Shown here piece by piece: positions 8,864 through 17,423 of a stretch of DNA of 64,000 nt. The number at the start of each line of letters is the position of its first letter. Position 1 is the first letter of the stretch. The translations under genes and the position numbers were made by a program. Origin of the DNA: Streptomyces olivaceoviridis (GTDB lineage: Bacteria; Actinomycetota; Actinomycetes; Streptomycetales; Streptomycetaceae); NCBI RefSeq assembly GCF_014650115.1, contig NZ_BMUI01000034.1:1-64000 (forward strand), read 5' to 3'. A model generated the notes under the pieces. It was not told the DNA's origin. It did no database searches and was given only the letters and a program-made list of their open reading frames with translations.

Positions 8864-10069
8864 TCATCGTGCGGGTGTCGGTGCGGATGTCACGGCGGCC
8901 CATTCGGTGCGGCGGGCCACGGCGGCGCGCCAGGGCCGGACGTCCTTGGCGGGCATGCCGATGGCGAGCACACCGGTCAGGTGGCGGCCTCGGCGGTAGC
9001 CGATCAGGGCCCGCCCCTCGGCCAGGTCGCCGTCGAGGACCGCGCTCTCCTCGTGCCCGGGCAGGTATCCGTGAGACTGCACCTTCACCTCGTACTGGTC
9101 GGTCCAGAAGTAGGGCACGGGCGCGGCGGGCTGCGGGGTGGCGGGGGTGAGAAGGTCGCGGGCGACGGCGATGCCCTGTTCGGACGCGCTCGTACGGTGC
9201 TCCACCCGAATCGCGCGGCCGAAGAGCGGGTTGAACCAGCGGGCGACATCGCCCGCCGCGTGGATGCCGGGTGCGCAGCGGCCGTGGGCGTCGCAGAGCA
9301 GGCCGTCGTCGATGTCGAGTCCGCTGCCGCGCAGCCAGTCGGTGTTGGGCACGGAGCCGGTGGCGACCAGCACGTCGTCGGCCGGCAGGGTACGACCGTC
9401 GTCCAGCCGGACGCCGGTCACGGCACCGTCGGCGGTGTCGAAGGTCTCCGCCTTGAGGCCGGTGAGGATCCGCACGCCGCGGTCGCGGTGGATGCCGGTG
9501 ATGAACCGGCCCGCCGCACGGCCGATGATCCGCGCCAGCGGCTCGGCCCCGGACTCCACGATGGTGACATCGGCGCCCCGCTGCCGTGCGGCGGCGGCCA
9601 CTTCGGTGCCGAGGAATCCGCCCCCGATGATCACCAGGCGGCGGCCGTCGCCGAGGCGGTCGCGCAGCGCGAGGGCGTCCTCCCGGGTGCGCAGCACATG
9701 CACGCCCGGTCTGCCGTGCCCGCCCGGTAAGAGGCGTGGTCGTACGCCGGTGGCGATGACCAGGGCGTCGTAGGGCACTGTGCCGCCGTGGGCCAGGGTG
9801 ACGGTGCGAGCCGTCCGGTCGACGGCGGTCGCGGACACTCCGAGCCTGAGGTCCAGGTTCATGGCCTTGAGGTCCGACTCCGGACGCAGCAGGAGGCGTT
9901 CGGCGTCCCACTGTCCGGTCAGGACCTGTTTGGACAACGGCGGCCGGTCGTACGGCAGATGGGGCTCATCGCCGATCATGGTGATCAGGCCGCCGAAGCC
10001 CTGCTGCCGGAGGGCGGCTGCGGTGGCCAGCCCGGCGGCCGAGGCGCCGACCACCACCACTCGCCTCAT
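8864..10069 (-). CDS. FAD-dependent NAD(P)H:ferredoxin reductase
   Basis: This 401-residue protein has an N-terminal FAD-binding GASAAGLATAAALRQQG motif, a YDALVIATGVRPR segment, a central NAD(P)-binding VIIGGGFLGTEVAAAARQRG, and the second FAD motif GIHAAGDVARW. This is the layout of putidaredoxin-reductase-like enzymes, which pass electrons from NAD(P)H to a [3Fe-4S]/[2Fe-2S] ferredoxin that feeds a P450. The start codon overlaps the ferredoxin stop by four bases (ATGA), and the P450 follows after 11 bp, so the three genes are translationally coupled. A complete P450 redox chain in one operon is uncommon, since many Streptomyces P450s borrow reductases. Confidence 0.93.
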   Translation of the reverse strand: MRRVVVVGASAAGLATAAALRQQGFGGLITMIGDEPHLPYDRPPLSKQVLTGQWDAERLLLRPESDLKAMNLDLRLGVSATAVDRTARTVTLAHGGTVPYDALVIATGVRPRLLPGGHGRPGVHVLRTREDALALRDRLGDGRRLVIIGGGFLGTEVAAAARQRGADVTIVESGAEPLARIIGRAAGRFITGIHRDRGVRILTGLKAETFDTADGAVTGVRLDDGRTLPADDVLVATGSVPNTDWLRGSGLDIDDGLLCDAHGRCAPGIHAAGDVARWFNPLFGRAIRVEHRTSASEQGIAVARDLLTPATPQPAAPVPYFWTDQYEVKVQSHGYLPGHEESAVLDGDLAEGRALIGYRRGRHLTGVLAIGMPAKDVRPWRAAVARRTEWAAVTSAPTPAR

Positions 10070-10263
10070 GCCCGGTCCAGGCGGATGGCCGCGCCCGGGC
10101 AGATGACGACCGCTTCCTGGATCTGCCCGGCCTTGTCGGGCGTCGGCGAGTCGTCGAGCAGGACGGCGACGCCGTCCTCGTCACGCTGATCGAACACGTC
10201 CGGGGCGACGAGTACGCACTGTCCGCTGGCCACGCACTTGTGTTCGTCGATGTGGACCTTCAT
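10066..10263 (-). CDS. [3Fe-4S]-type ferredoxin
   Basis: This 65-residue acidic protein opens KVHIDEHKCVASGQCVLVAP, giving Cys-x5-Cys, and ends near VVICPGAAIRL, which supplies the third Cys before Pro. The residue that would be the second Cys of a 4Fe-4S site is Ala/Ser here, as in the single-cluster [3Fe-4S] ferredoxins that serve actinobacterial P450s. It is the first gene of the operon. The ATG at 10263 gives the canonical length. Two palindromic operator-like sites lie 110-150 bp upstream. Confidence 0.9.
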   Translation of the reverse strand: MKVHIDEHKCVASGQCVLVAPDVFDQRDEDGVAVLLDDSPTPDKAGQIQEAVVICPGAAIRLDRA

Positions 10264-10373
10264 GTGCAAGGTTCCTCGCTTTCGGCTGGAGGTACGGCTG
10301 CGGCGTCGGAGCCGCCCGGGAGTGGGGGCACGGGGCACCGGCACGGGGGGCGTCGGAGGGCGGCCCCAATCAG

Positions 10374-10414
10374 TGAGGCACCTCATGAACTACAGCATAT
10401 AGTGTGGTACCTCA
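10374..10414. promoter_or_regulatory. Paired operator-like palindromes upstream of the ferredoxin-P450 operon
   Basis: TGAGGCACCTCA at 10374-10385 and TGTGGTACCTCA at 10403-10414 are spaced 29 bp apart (start to start). Both match the perfect palindrome TGAGGTACCTCA found before the SDR gene at 15972. The arrangement suggests one dimeric regulator binding on the same or nearby helical faces. The MarR protein at 16977 is a local candidate. The region is also relatively AT-rich (GCATATAGTG), so a promoter is likely here. Confidence 0.5.
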
Positions 10415-10496
10415 TCAATTGGTGAGGAAGGGGTGAAGACGGTGACCACGGGTACGGTGCGCGACCGGCATGCCGGGCGGGCCGCGGTGCGCGGGA

Positions 10497-11174
10497 TCAG
10501 TCCGGGCGGGCCAGGCCGACGTCGTAGGCGAAGATGACCGCCTGCACGCGGTCGCGGACGCCGAGCTTGGCCAGAACGCGGCTGACGTGCGACTTGACGG
10601 TGGATTCGGCCAGATGGAGTTCGGCGGCGATCTCGACGTTGGACCATCCGGTGGCCACCGCGGTGAGGACCTCCCGTTCCCGTTCGGTCAGCTCGGCGAG
10701 CCGGCGCTGTTGATCGCGCGTGAGCCGGGGGGCGGGCGGGTGCTGCCGGGAGTGCGTGCTGGTGAAGGCGTCGATCAGTCTGCGGGTCAGACTGGGTGAG
10801 ATGACGCAGTCGCCGGCGGCCACGGACCGGATGCCGACGACGAGTTCCTCGGGTCGGGCGTCCTTGAGGAAGAACCCCGCCGCGCCCGCGCGCAGGGCTT
10901 CGTAGGCGTACTCGTCGAGGTCGAAGGTGGTCAGGACCAGGACCCGGGAGCGGCCACCGGAGTCGACGATGCGGCGGGTGGCCTCGATGCCGTTGAGGCC
11001 GGGCATGCGGACGTCCATCAGGACGACGTCGGGGCGGAGTTCGGCGGTCATGCGGACGGCGTCGTGTCCGTGGGCGGCTTCGCCGACGACGGTCATGTCG
11101 GGCTGGGCTTCGAGCAGCATGCGAAAGCCCAGCCGTTGCAGGGTCTGGTCGTCGACGATGAGGACGGTGGTCAT
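10497..11174 (-). CDS. NarL/LuxR-type response regulator
   Basis: This 225-residue protein has a receiver domain (about 1-120) with DD at residues 8-9, the phospho-acceptor Asp in VVLMDVRMPG, the LTTFD Thr and the FFLKDA Lys. A C-terminal GerE helix-turn-helix (about 160-222) follows, with LTEREREVLTAVATGWSN and ESTVKSHVSRVLAKLGVRDR. It is the partner of the kinase gene, whose stop overlaps its ATG (11171-11174, ATGA). Targets are not visible, but the nearby MMPL exporter and P450 operon are candidates. Confidence 0.93.
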   Translation of the reverse strand: MTTVLIVDDQTLQRLGFRMLLEAQPDMTVVGEAAHGHDAVRMTAELRPDVVLMDVRMPGLNGIEATRRIVDSGGRSRVLVLTTFDLDEYAYEALRAGAAGFFLKDARPEELVVGIRSVAAGDCVISPSLTRRLIDAFTSTHSRQHPPAPRLTRDQQRRLAELTEREREVLTAVATGWSNVEIAAELHLAESTVKSHVSRVLAKLGVRDRVQAVIFAYDVGLARPD

Positions 11175-12469
11175 GTGCTGTGCTTCTCCCTTGCGCCGGT
11201 GGAGGCGTTGAGGGTGGTGTGGACGCGCCAGCCCCCCGAGACGGTGGGGCCGGCGGTGACATGGCCCCGGTACAGGGCGGCGCGCTGACGCATGCCGACC
11301 AGGCCCTGCCCACCGGGGTGTTCGGCGGTGGCGCGGCGTGCCGGGCCGGAGTCCTCGACGGTGACGTGCACGGTGCCGCCGTCGGTGCCGACATCCACCG
11401 TGACGCGGGTGTCGACGGCCGCGTGCTTGAGGGTGTTCGTGAGGGCCTCCTGGACGATGCGGTAAGCGGTGAGCTGCACTCCCTTGCCGAGCGTGGTCAG
11501 GTCGCCGTCGGTGCGCAGCGTGGCGGCGGGGCCGGCGGCCCGCACACGGTTCAGCAGCGCGGTGAGGTCCCCCAGGGTCGGCTGCGGGGCGAGGGGGGCG
11601 TCCGCCGTGTCGGGAACACGGTCATCGACGACGGTGAGCAGGTGGCGCAGCTCCGCCAGGGCTTCGCGACCGCTGTCGGCGATGAGGTGCAGGGTGTCGG
11701 CGGAGCGTTCGGGGCGGGTCTTGGCAAGGGCTGCGGCCCCGTCGGCCAGGCCGACGATCACGGCGAGGGTGTGGCCGAGGATGTCGTGCATCTCCCGCGA
11801 GACCCGGGTGCGTTCCTGCGCGGCCACCAGACGGGCCTGCTGGTCCCGCTCGGTCTCCAGGGCCACGATGTAGGCCTTGGCCAGGCGGCCGGTCAGGGCG
11901 AGTCCCGCGCAGGCGGTGACAGCCAGCATGGCGAGGACGGTGATCATCTCGGGCCGTTTGGCGTGCCGCAGGTAGCCGCTGTCCCAGAACGTCCAGGCCC
12001 ACACGATGAGTTGGGCCGCCGTGACGGTGCAGGCGGCGGCCAGCTGACGCGGGGTGCCGTAGCGGCCGACGTTGTAGAGCGCGACGATCCGTGCGGCATC
12101 GGCGCCGTTGAGGACGTGCAGGGGCAGGGCCAGCAGCGAGGCGATGGTCGTCAGGGCGAAGACCGGGCCGGGGCGGTGCTCGCGCCACAGCAGGGGCACG
12201 GTGTAGGCGAGCGTGAGGGCGATCTCGCCGGGCAGATGGGCGCGATTTGCCGGGTTCAGCAGCGAGGGCAGGCCCAACACGGCGCAGAACGCGGGCACGG
12301 CCCACCGCCGCACATGCGGGTGGTGCCGGTCAAGCATCCGCCACGCGGCCAGCCCGCTGATGATCGACACCGTGACACGCTGGTCCGGGTCGCTGGTCAG
12401 CGACTGCGGCAGCCGGGAGGTGTGCGCGGCAGTCCGGTGTGCGGACGCCGGGGTGGTCGGGTCGGTCAT
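11171..12469 (-). CDS. Sensor histidine kinase, HisKA_3 type
   Basis: This 432-residue protein has an N-terminal membrane region of several hydrophobic segments (about 40-200), a HisKA_3 dimerisation domain with the phospho-accepting His in SREMHDILGHTLAVI, and a HATPase domain with N-box YRIVQEALTNTLKHA and G-box GGQGLVGMRQRAALY. This is the architecture of the DesK/NarX-like kinases paired with NarL regulators. The ATG at 12469 is chosen because a longer in-frame extension is antisense to the exporter gene. The signal is unknown; little extracytoplasmic sequence is visible, so it may sense the membrane. Confidence 0.92.
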   Translation of the reverse strand: MTDPTTPASAHRTAAHTSRLPQSLTSDPDQRVTVSIISGLAAWRMLDRHHPHVRRWAVPAFCAVLGLPSLLNPANRAHLPGEIALTLAYTVPLLWREHRPGPVFALTTIASLLALPLHVLNGADAARIVALYNVGRYGTPRQLAAACTVTAAQLIVWAWTFWDSGYLRHAKRPEMITVLAMLAVTACAGLALTGRLAKAYIVALETERDQQARLVAAQERTRVSREMHDILGHTLAVIVGLADGAAALAKTRPERSADTLHLIADSGREALAELRHLLTVVDDRVPDTADAPLAPQPTLGDLTALLNRVRAAGPAATLRTDGDLTTLGKGVQLTAYRIVQEALTNTLKHAAVDTRVTVDVGTDGGTVHVTVEDSGPARRATAEHPGGQGLVGMRQRAALYRGHVTAGPTVSGGWRVHTTLNASTGAREKHST

Positions 12470-12657
12470 GACAGATGGCCTTCGCGCTCCGGGGCAGGCC
12501 GCCCGCCGGACTTCGGGGGTGTGCCTGCGGGCAGGGGTGTGAGGGTCCCGGACGGCCGGTCCGGCCGGGAGGGCAGGGCGGCGACCTCCGCTGCCGGGGT
12601 CCGGGGACCGCCCGCCGGCCCTCGGGGGAAGGGCCGACGGACGGGGTCGAGGTCCGC

Positions 12658-14913
12658 CTAGCCGAGCGGGGCCGGCGCGGCCGGTTCCTGGCCGACAGGG
12701 GGAAGTCCCTGGCCGGCGGGGGTGGGCACATGGCCGCCTCGGTCGCGGGCGTCGAGGACGCGCCGCAGCTTCTCGCCCTCGATATCCACCTCGGGCAGGA
12801 CGCGGTCCAGCCAGGCGGGCAGCCACCAGGCCCGGTCCTGGAGCAGGGTCATGACGGCCGGGACGATGGTCATGCGGACCACGAAGGCGTCGAAGAGGAC
12901 CGCGGTGGCCAGGCCCATGCCGATGGACTTGACCAGGGCGACATCGTCGAGGAGGAATCCGGCGAACACCGAGATCATGATGACGGCCGCGGCGGTGACG
13001 ACGCGGGCCCCGTACCGGAAGCCGGTGACGACCGCTTCGGTGGGCGAGGCGCCATGGACGTACGCCTCGCGCATCCCGGCGACGAGGAACACCTCGTAGT
13101 CCATGGCGAGCCCGAAGACGACACCGATCAGCAGGATCGGCAGCAGGCTGACGATGGGCGCGGTCTCGTCGACCCCGAAGAGATCCTTCAGCCAGCCCCA
13201 CTGGAACACGGCCACCAGCACGCCGAGGGTGGCGCCCACGCTGAGCAGGAAGCCGAGGGCGGCCTTCAGCGGGACGAGCACCGAGCGGAACACCACCAGC
13301 AGCAGGACCAGGGCCAGGCCGACGACGATGGCCAGGTAGGGCACCATCGCCTCGCCGAGCTTGGCGGAGACGTCGATGTTGACCGCGGTCGTGCCGGTCA
13401 CCATCACCTGCGCGCCGCTGTCCTTCTCCACCGTGCCGCTGCGCTCGCGTATCTCGGCGACCAGGTCCGCCGTCGCCCGGCTGGTGGGTGAGCTGCCCGG
13501 CACCGCGGTGATCAGGGCGACGTCACCGGCCTGGTTGAAGACCGGGGGCCGTACGGTGGCGATGTCGCCGAGGCCGTCCAGCATGGCGGTGGTGTCCGTG
13601 GCCGCGGCCTTCGCGTCGTCGCTGCCCCGCGCGTCGACCACGACGGTCAGCGGGCCGTTGAAGCCGGGCCCGAAGCCCTTGCTGAGCGTGTCGTAGGCCA
13701 CGCGCTGGGTGCTGCCGGGGGCGGCCATGCTGTCGTCGGGCAGGGTCAGGCGCAGCGACAGTGCCGGGAGGGCCAGCACACCGAGGCCGACGACGGAGGC
13801 CAGCAGCATCTTCCCCGGGTGGCGGGCGACGAAGCGGCCCCAGCGCACGCCCATCGAGGTGCGTCGGCCGCGCTGGACGGCCCGCATGCGAGGGGTGGAC
13901 AGACGGCTGCCCGCCACGCGGGTGCCGGTGAAGCCCAGCAGGGCCGGCAGCAGGGTCAGGGCGACCAGGACCGCGATGATGATGGCGAAGGCCGCGGCCA
14001 GACCCATGGTGGTCAGCATCGCGATGCCGATGACGGACAGACCCACCAGCGCGATGATCACCGTCAGTCCGGCGAACACCACCGCCGAACCCGCCGTCCC
14101 CAGGGCCCGTCCCGCGGCCTCCTCCGGCTTGTGCCCCTCGCGCAGCTCACCGCGGTAGCGGGAGACGATGAACAACGCGTAGTCGACGGCCACCGCCAGA
14201 CCCAGCATCAGCGCCAAGGTCCGCGCGTTGGAGGCCATGTCGACGAAGGACGAGGCGATGGTGACGCCGATCAGCGCGATCCCGACGCCGACGATCGCGG
14301 ACAGCAGCGGCAGCCCGGCCGCGACCAGCGAACCGAAGGTGATCACCAGCACGAACGCGGCGACCAGCAGACCGATGAGTTCCCCGGCGTTGCTCTCCCT
14401 GTCGTTCACGACCGCGTTGCCGCCCAGGCTGACGGTCAGGCCCGCCTCGGCCCCCTGCCGCACGACCTCGTGCAGCGCGTCGGAGGCGGCGGTGGACATC
14501 TCCGCCGGCGGTACGGCGTAGGTGACCTGGGCATAGGCGATGGTGCCCGAAGCCGACACCAGACCACCGGAGAAGGGATCCACGACATTCGCCACCTGCG
14601 GCGCCCTGCGCAAGTCGTCGACCAGGGCCTCCGCCCGCGGCTTGTGCGCGGCCGCCGTCAGCCTCTCGCCGTCCGCCGCCTCGATGACCACACGGGCGGT
14701 GGCACCCGAGGCGGCGGCCTGCGGGAACTCCTTCTCCAGCAGGTCGATGGCACGCTGCGACTGGGTGCCGGGAAGGGTGAAGTCGTCCGTCGTGCTGCCG
14801 GAGACGCTGCTGACGCCGATGCCCGCGGCGACCAACAGCGCGAGCCAGGCCAGCAGCACCAGTCTGCGCCGCCGGAAGGCGAATCGGCCGAGCCGATAGA
14901 GGAGGGTGGCCAC
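12658..14913 (-). CDS. MMPL-family RND transporter
   Basis: This roughly 751-residue protein has a long N-terminal membrane segment, two large extracytoplasmic loops (about 40-190 and 390-540) and two clusters of hydrophobic helices, giving the duplicated RND topology with about 12 membrane passes. The conserved proton-relay neighbourhoods appear as VDYALFIVSRYRGELREG and GLAMDYEVFLVAGMREAY. Actinobacterial MMPL proteins export lipids, peptidolipids or antibiotics using the proton gradient. I choose the GTG at 14913 because GGGAG lies 8 bp before it; an alternative GTG is 15 bp upstream. It lies upstream of, and in the same direction as, the two-component genes, 188 bp away. Confidence 0.9.
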   Translation of the reverse strand: MATLLYRLGRFAFRRRRLVLLAWLALLVAAGIGVSSVSGSTTDDFTLPGTQSQRAIDLLEKEFPQAAASGATARVVIEAADGERLTAAAHKPRAEALVDDLRRAPQVANVVDPFSGGLVSASGTIAYAQVTYAVPPAEMSTAASDALHEVVRQGAEAGLTVSLGGNAVVNDRESNAGELIGLLVAAFVLVITFGSLVAAGLPLLSAIVGVGIALIGVTIASSFVDMASNARTLALMLGLAVAVDYALFIVSRYRGELREGHKPEEAAGRALGTAGSAVVFAGLTVIIALVGLSVIGIAMLTTMGLAAAFAIIIAVLVALTLLPALLGFTGTRVAGSRLSTPRMRAVQRGRRTSMGVRWGRFVARHPGKMLLASVVGLGVLALPALSLRLTLPDDSMAAPGSTQRVAYDTLSKGFGPGFNGPLTVVVDARGSDDAKAAATDTTAMLDGLGDIATVRPPVFNQAGDVALITAVPGSSPTSRATADLVAEIRERSGTVEKDSGAQVMVTGTTAVNIDVSAKLGEAMVPYLAIVVGLALVLLLVVFRSVLVPLKAALGFLLSVGATLGVLVAVFQWGWLKDLFGVDETAPIVSLLPILLIGVVFGLAMDYEVFLVAGMREAYVHGASPTEAVVTGFRYGARVVTAAAVIMISVFAGFLLDDVALVKSIGMGLATAVLFDAFVVRMTIVPAVMTLLQDRAWWLPAWLDRVLPEVDIEGEKLRRVLDARDRGGHVPTPAGQGLPPVGQEPAAPAPLG

Positions 14914-15033
14914 GAAAATTACTCCCACCAGGAGAAATGAGGATGTGTGAAGCGGGCCTGTCAGGCTCCGGACTCACAACGTAGAAGGCGGATGCGCCCG
15001 GCTTGAGCTACTTGAGGCGGAATTCGCGCCGCA

Positions 15034-15053
15034 GCCGGTACCCCGGTACCGGC
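15034..15053. terminator. Perfect 9-bp inverted repeat downstream of the SDR gene
   Basis: GCCGGTACC-CC-GGTACCGGC lies 33 bp beyond the SDR stop and 120 bp before the MMPL start. It is read as a terminator for the SDR transcript. A regulator site for the MMPL promoter is the alternative, since the GGTACC core is shared with the nearby operator palindromes. Confidence 0.5.
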
Positions 15054-15085
15054 CGACGTCATCCCCGAGGAGGAGCCACCGGGCG

Positions 15086-15955
15086 TCAGTCGGCCGCGTG
15101 CGCGGCCAGCAGCGTCACGGTCTCGTCCCACAGTTCCCTCTGTATGCGGGGGTCCCGGCCGGGCTCGGGGCACTCCAGCGGCTTGGCGTCCCGCACGGAG
15201 AAGTAACCGCCGCTGGTGTGCGCGAACGCGGGGTCGGTGGCCAGCCGGACGATGATGCCGGCGCCCTTGCGCGGGTCACCGACGTGCAGCGTGTTCAGGA
15301 CGCCCTGGAGGATCCTGGAACCGGGCAGGTCCCGGCCCAGGCCGGTGGCGTTGAAGCCGGGGTCGCAGCAGTTGACGGCGGTCTTGGCAGGATCCAGGTG
15401 CCGGGCGAGTTCCTGCGTCCACATGATGGTCATCAGCTTGGTCCGCCCGTACAGGGACATCGACTCCCGGCGGGTGTAGGGGGCGACGTGGCGCAGGTCC
15501 TCGGCCGGCGCGATCGTCTTGGCCTGCCGGGACGCCTCGGAGGCGACGTTGACGATCCGCGACGGTGCCGACGCCAGGAGCCTGCTGGTCAGCGCCTGGG
15601 TCAGGACGAACGGACCCAGGTAGTTGACCGCGGTCATCTCCGCGAAGCCCTCGGCGGTGATGCGCTGGGAGAACGCGTGCAGTCCGGCGTTGTTGACCAG
15701 CACGTCCACCCGCGGGTAGTACGCGGCGATCTCCTCGCCGACCCGGTGGGCCTGCGAGACCAGGCCCAGGTCCGCGTGGAAGACGTCGACCCGCACATCA
15801 CCGGCCACCGCCGTCAGCTCGGCCACGAGGGCGTCGGCCTTGGTGCGGGAGCGGGCCACCACACCGACGCGGTAGCCGCGGTCGGCCAGGTCGAGGGCGG
15901 CGACGCGACCCAGACCGGAGGTGGCTCCGGTGATCACGGCAACGGGGCGGTCCAT
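15086..15955 (-). CDS. Short-chain dehydrogenase/reductase
   Basis: This 289-residue classical SDR has the nucleotide-binding TGATSGLGRVAALDLADRG (about residues 9-27), NNAG in VDVLVNNAGLHAF, the catalytic Ser in IVNVASEASRQ and the YxxxK motif as YGRTK. VVARSR following the second strand suggests NADP(H) preference. The longer C-terminal region (GGYFSVRDAKPLECP) resembles retinol-dehydrogenase/protochlorophyllide-reductase-like SDRs. The ATG at 15955 is preceded by GGAGGGAAG. A perfect TGAGGTACCTCA palindrome lies 17 bp upstream of the start, so the gene is very probably repressor-controlled. A decayed paralogue lies 0.4 kb away. Confidence 0.92.
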   Translation of the reverse strand: MDRPVAVITGATSGLGRVAALDLADRGYRVGVVARSRTKADALVAELTAVAGDVRVDVFHADLGLVSQAHRVGEEIAAYYPRVDVLVNNAGLHAFSQRITAEGFAEMTAVNYLGPFVLTQALTSRLLASAPSRIVNVASEASRQAKTIAPAEDLRHVAPYTRRESMSLYGRTKLMTIMWTQELARHLDPAKTAVNCCDPGFNATGLGRDLPGSRILQGVLNTLHVGDPRKGAGIIVRLATDPAFAHTSGGYFSVRDAKPLECPEPGRDPRIQRELWDETVTLLAAHAAD

Positions 15956-15971
15956 GACTTCCCTCCATTTG

Positions 15972-15983
15972 TGAGGTACCTCA
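15972..15983. promoter_or_regulatory. Perfect 12-bp operator-like palindrome before the SDR gene
   Basis: TGAGGTACCTCA is fully symmetric and lies 17 bp before the SDR start. Variants occur before the ferredoxin-P450 operon and before the SDR relic/MarR gene. MarR-family operators are typically symmetric sites of this size within their target promoters. Confidence 0.6.
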
Positions 15984-16083
15984 TTACTTCTTCGCCGGAG
16001 CCTACCCGACACCATGGGCCGGCACGAAGTGATCACCGCCGGAAGGGCCGTGAACAGAGCAGGACTGCCGCGAAGGGGCGCCG

Positions 16084-16290
16084 GAATCCGTCCGGCAGCG
16101 GGACGACGCCAACGGGACCCGCCAGCGGTTCTCCCTGGCGGACTCGACCGGCGGCTACGTGCGCCCGATCAACCACCACAGCGCCATGGCGGTCGAGGTC
16201 GCGGGCGCCTCCACGTCCGACGGGGCGCGTCGACCAGTACACCGACTCAGGCGGAACCGGCCGCCGGCGGCAGCCGGAGGATGCGCAGAT
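16084..16290 (+). pseudogene. Ricin-type beta-trefoil lectin domain fragment
   Basis: The plus strand reads RQRFSLADSTGGYVRPINHH, then SAMAVEVAGASTSDGA and, after a one-base frame change near 16230, VDQYTDSGGT. This matches one repeat of the secreted ricin-B/RICIN carbohydrate-binding domains of Streptomyces glycosidases (usually ending GxxVxQYTxxGGxxQxW). No signal peptide or enzyme domain is attached. It is a relic inserted between the two SDR units. Confidence 0.6.
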
Positions 16291-16358
16291 GGCCGCTCAC
16301 CCACGAACCGACCGCCCCTCGAACCGGCAGGTGCCGGGCGGGAGTATCTCGGTCATGG

Positions 16359-16933
16359 CTACGGCGCCACGGCACCATCGGTGAGGAGTGCCTCGGCCGC
16401 TTCCCACAGCCCTGCCTGGATGGCGGGGGCGCGGCCGGGTTCCGGGCATCGCGGCAGCCCGGCGTCGCACACGGAGAAGTAGCCCCCGCCGGCGGCGACG
16501 TTGCTGATCCGCGCCGGCCGGGCGGCGTCGCGCCCCGGGGCCGTGAGCAGGCCGGTGAGGGCCTGGGTCAGCGCGAACGGGCTCAGGTAGTCGACCGCGG
16601 TCGTCTCGACGAAGCCCTCCGCGGTGACGCGCTGACTGAAGGCGTGGAGAGCGGCATTGCCGACCAGGACGTCGAGCTGCGGGTAACGGTCGATCGACCT
16701 CCGCTGCGACGCGGCGCGTCCGGGAGAGGAGTGCCAGGTCGACTGGAAGTCGACTGGAAGACATCGACCTGGACGTCGTCGGCCACGGTCTCCGGTCCGG
16801 CCGCGAGGGCTTCGGCCTCGCCGCGGGAACGGGCCACCACGCCGATGCGGTAGTCGCGGCCGGCGGGTGAAAGGGCTGCGCTACGGCCCGGTCCGGAGGT
16901 GGACCCGCTGATCAAGGCTACGGGGCGGCGCAT
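16359..16933 (-). pseudogene. Decayed short-chain dehydrogenase paralogue
   Basis: The start (MRRPVALISGSTSGPGRSAA) matches the intact SDR at 15086-15955. After about 60 codons the frame breaks, and homologous pieces continue in other frames: VLVGNAALHAFSQRVTAEGF, then FALTQALTGLLTAPG, then GGGYFSVCDAGLPRCPEPGR. The glycine motif is damaged (SGPG for SGLG), NNAG is GNAA, and the YxxxK region is deleted. At least two frameshifts and one internal deletion are needed to reconstruct it, so it is non-functional. It is divergent from the MarR gene, the position expected of that regulator's original target. Confidence 0.8.
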
Positions 16934-16936
16934 GCG

Positions 16937-16948
16937 TGGGACCTCACG
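16937..16948. promoter_or_regulatory. Degenerate operator in the SDR-relic/MarR intergenic gap
   Basis: Read on the minus strand the site is TGAGGTCCCACG, matching 8-9 of 12 positions of TGAGGTACCTCA. It sits between the decayed SDR and the MarR gene. The resemblance suggests it once was, or still is, a MarR binding site. Confidence 0.35.
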
Positions 16949-16976
16949 ATTATGTTGTGGGAGGATACCCGGCACC

Positions 16977-17423
16977 ATGAACGAGCAGGAAGTGACGACC
17001 TCCAGCGCAGGACCGGAACAGGTGGGACTGTCGTTCCTCACCCTGGCCCACAGCGTTCGAGAACGCGTCGACCGACACATGACCACAGCCACGGGACTTT
17101 CCCTGTCCCGTGCGAAGGTCCTCCAGGTACTGGCCGGCCGCGGTCCGCTGCACCAGGCCGAGCTCGCCAAAGCCCTCGAGCAGGCACCGCGCTCGGTCAC
17201 CCAGATCGTGGAGGGTCTGGAGCGGCTCGACCTGGTCACGCGTACCGGCGACTCGCACGACCGGCGACGCAAGACCGTGTCCGTCACGGACAAGGGGCGG
17301 GCAGTCCTGACATCCGCCGAGCAGGCGGGAGCGGAGATGCTCCAGCAGCTCTTCGGCTCTCTCGACCGACGGCAACTGGCCGCCCTGGACCAGCTGGTCG
17401 CTCGCGTCGGTACAGCCGTCTAG
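16977..17423 (+). CDS. MarR-family transcriptional regulator
   Basis: This 148-residue protein has the MarR winged-helix fold: GLSLSRAKVLQVLAGRGPLH, then QAELAKALEQAPRSVTQIVE, a wing at TGDSHDRRRKTVSVTDKGR (DxRxK pattern) and C-terminal dimerisation helices. Such proteins are dimeric repressors that release DNA on binding small phenolic or lipophilic ligands. The ATG at 16977 is preceded by GGAGGAT. Its own target was probably the divergent SDR that has decayed. The intact SDR and the ferredoxin-P450 operon carry similar palindromes and may be the remaining regulon. An IS5-type element is inserted exactly at its TAG stop, and the duplicated CTAG target keeps the stop codon intact. Confidence 0.9.
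   Translation: MNEQEVTTSSAGPEQVGLSFLTLAHSVRERVDRHMTTATGLSLSRAKVLQVLAGRGPLHQAELAKALEQAPRSVTQIVEGLERLDLVTRTGDSHDRRRKTVSVTDKGRAVLTSAEQAGAEMLQQLFGSLDRRQLAALDQLVARVGTAV

Noticed and set aside
7593-8999. 468-codon plus-strand frame over the P450
   Set aside because: Antisense shadow of the P450 with repetitive Gly/Val/Arg composition.
8853-9911. In-frame upstream extension of the P450
   Set aside because: It overlaps the ferredoxin reductase gene in another frame and is an Arg-rich shadow; the P450 begins at 8852 after GGAGGA.
12470-13201. In-frame upstream extension of the histidine kinase (676 codons in all)
   Set aside because: It is antisense-frame reading of the MMPL gene on the same strand, Arg/Pro-rich and without domains.
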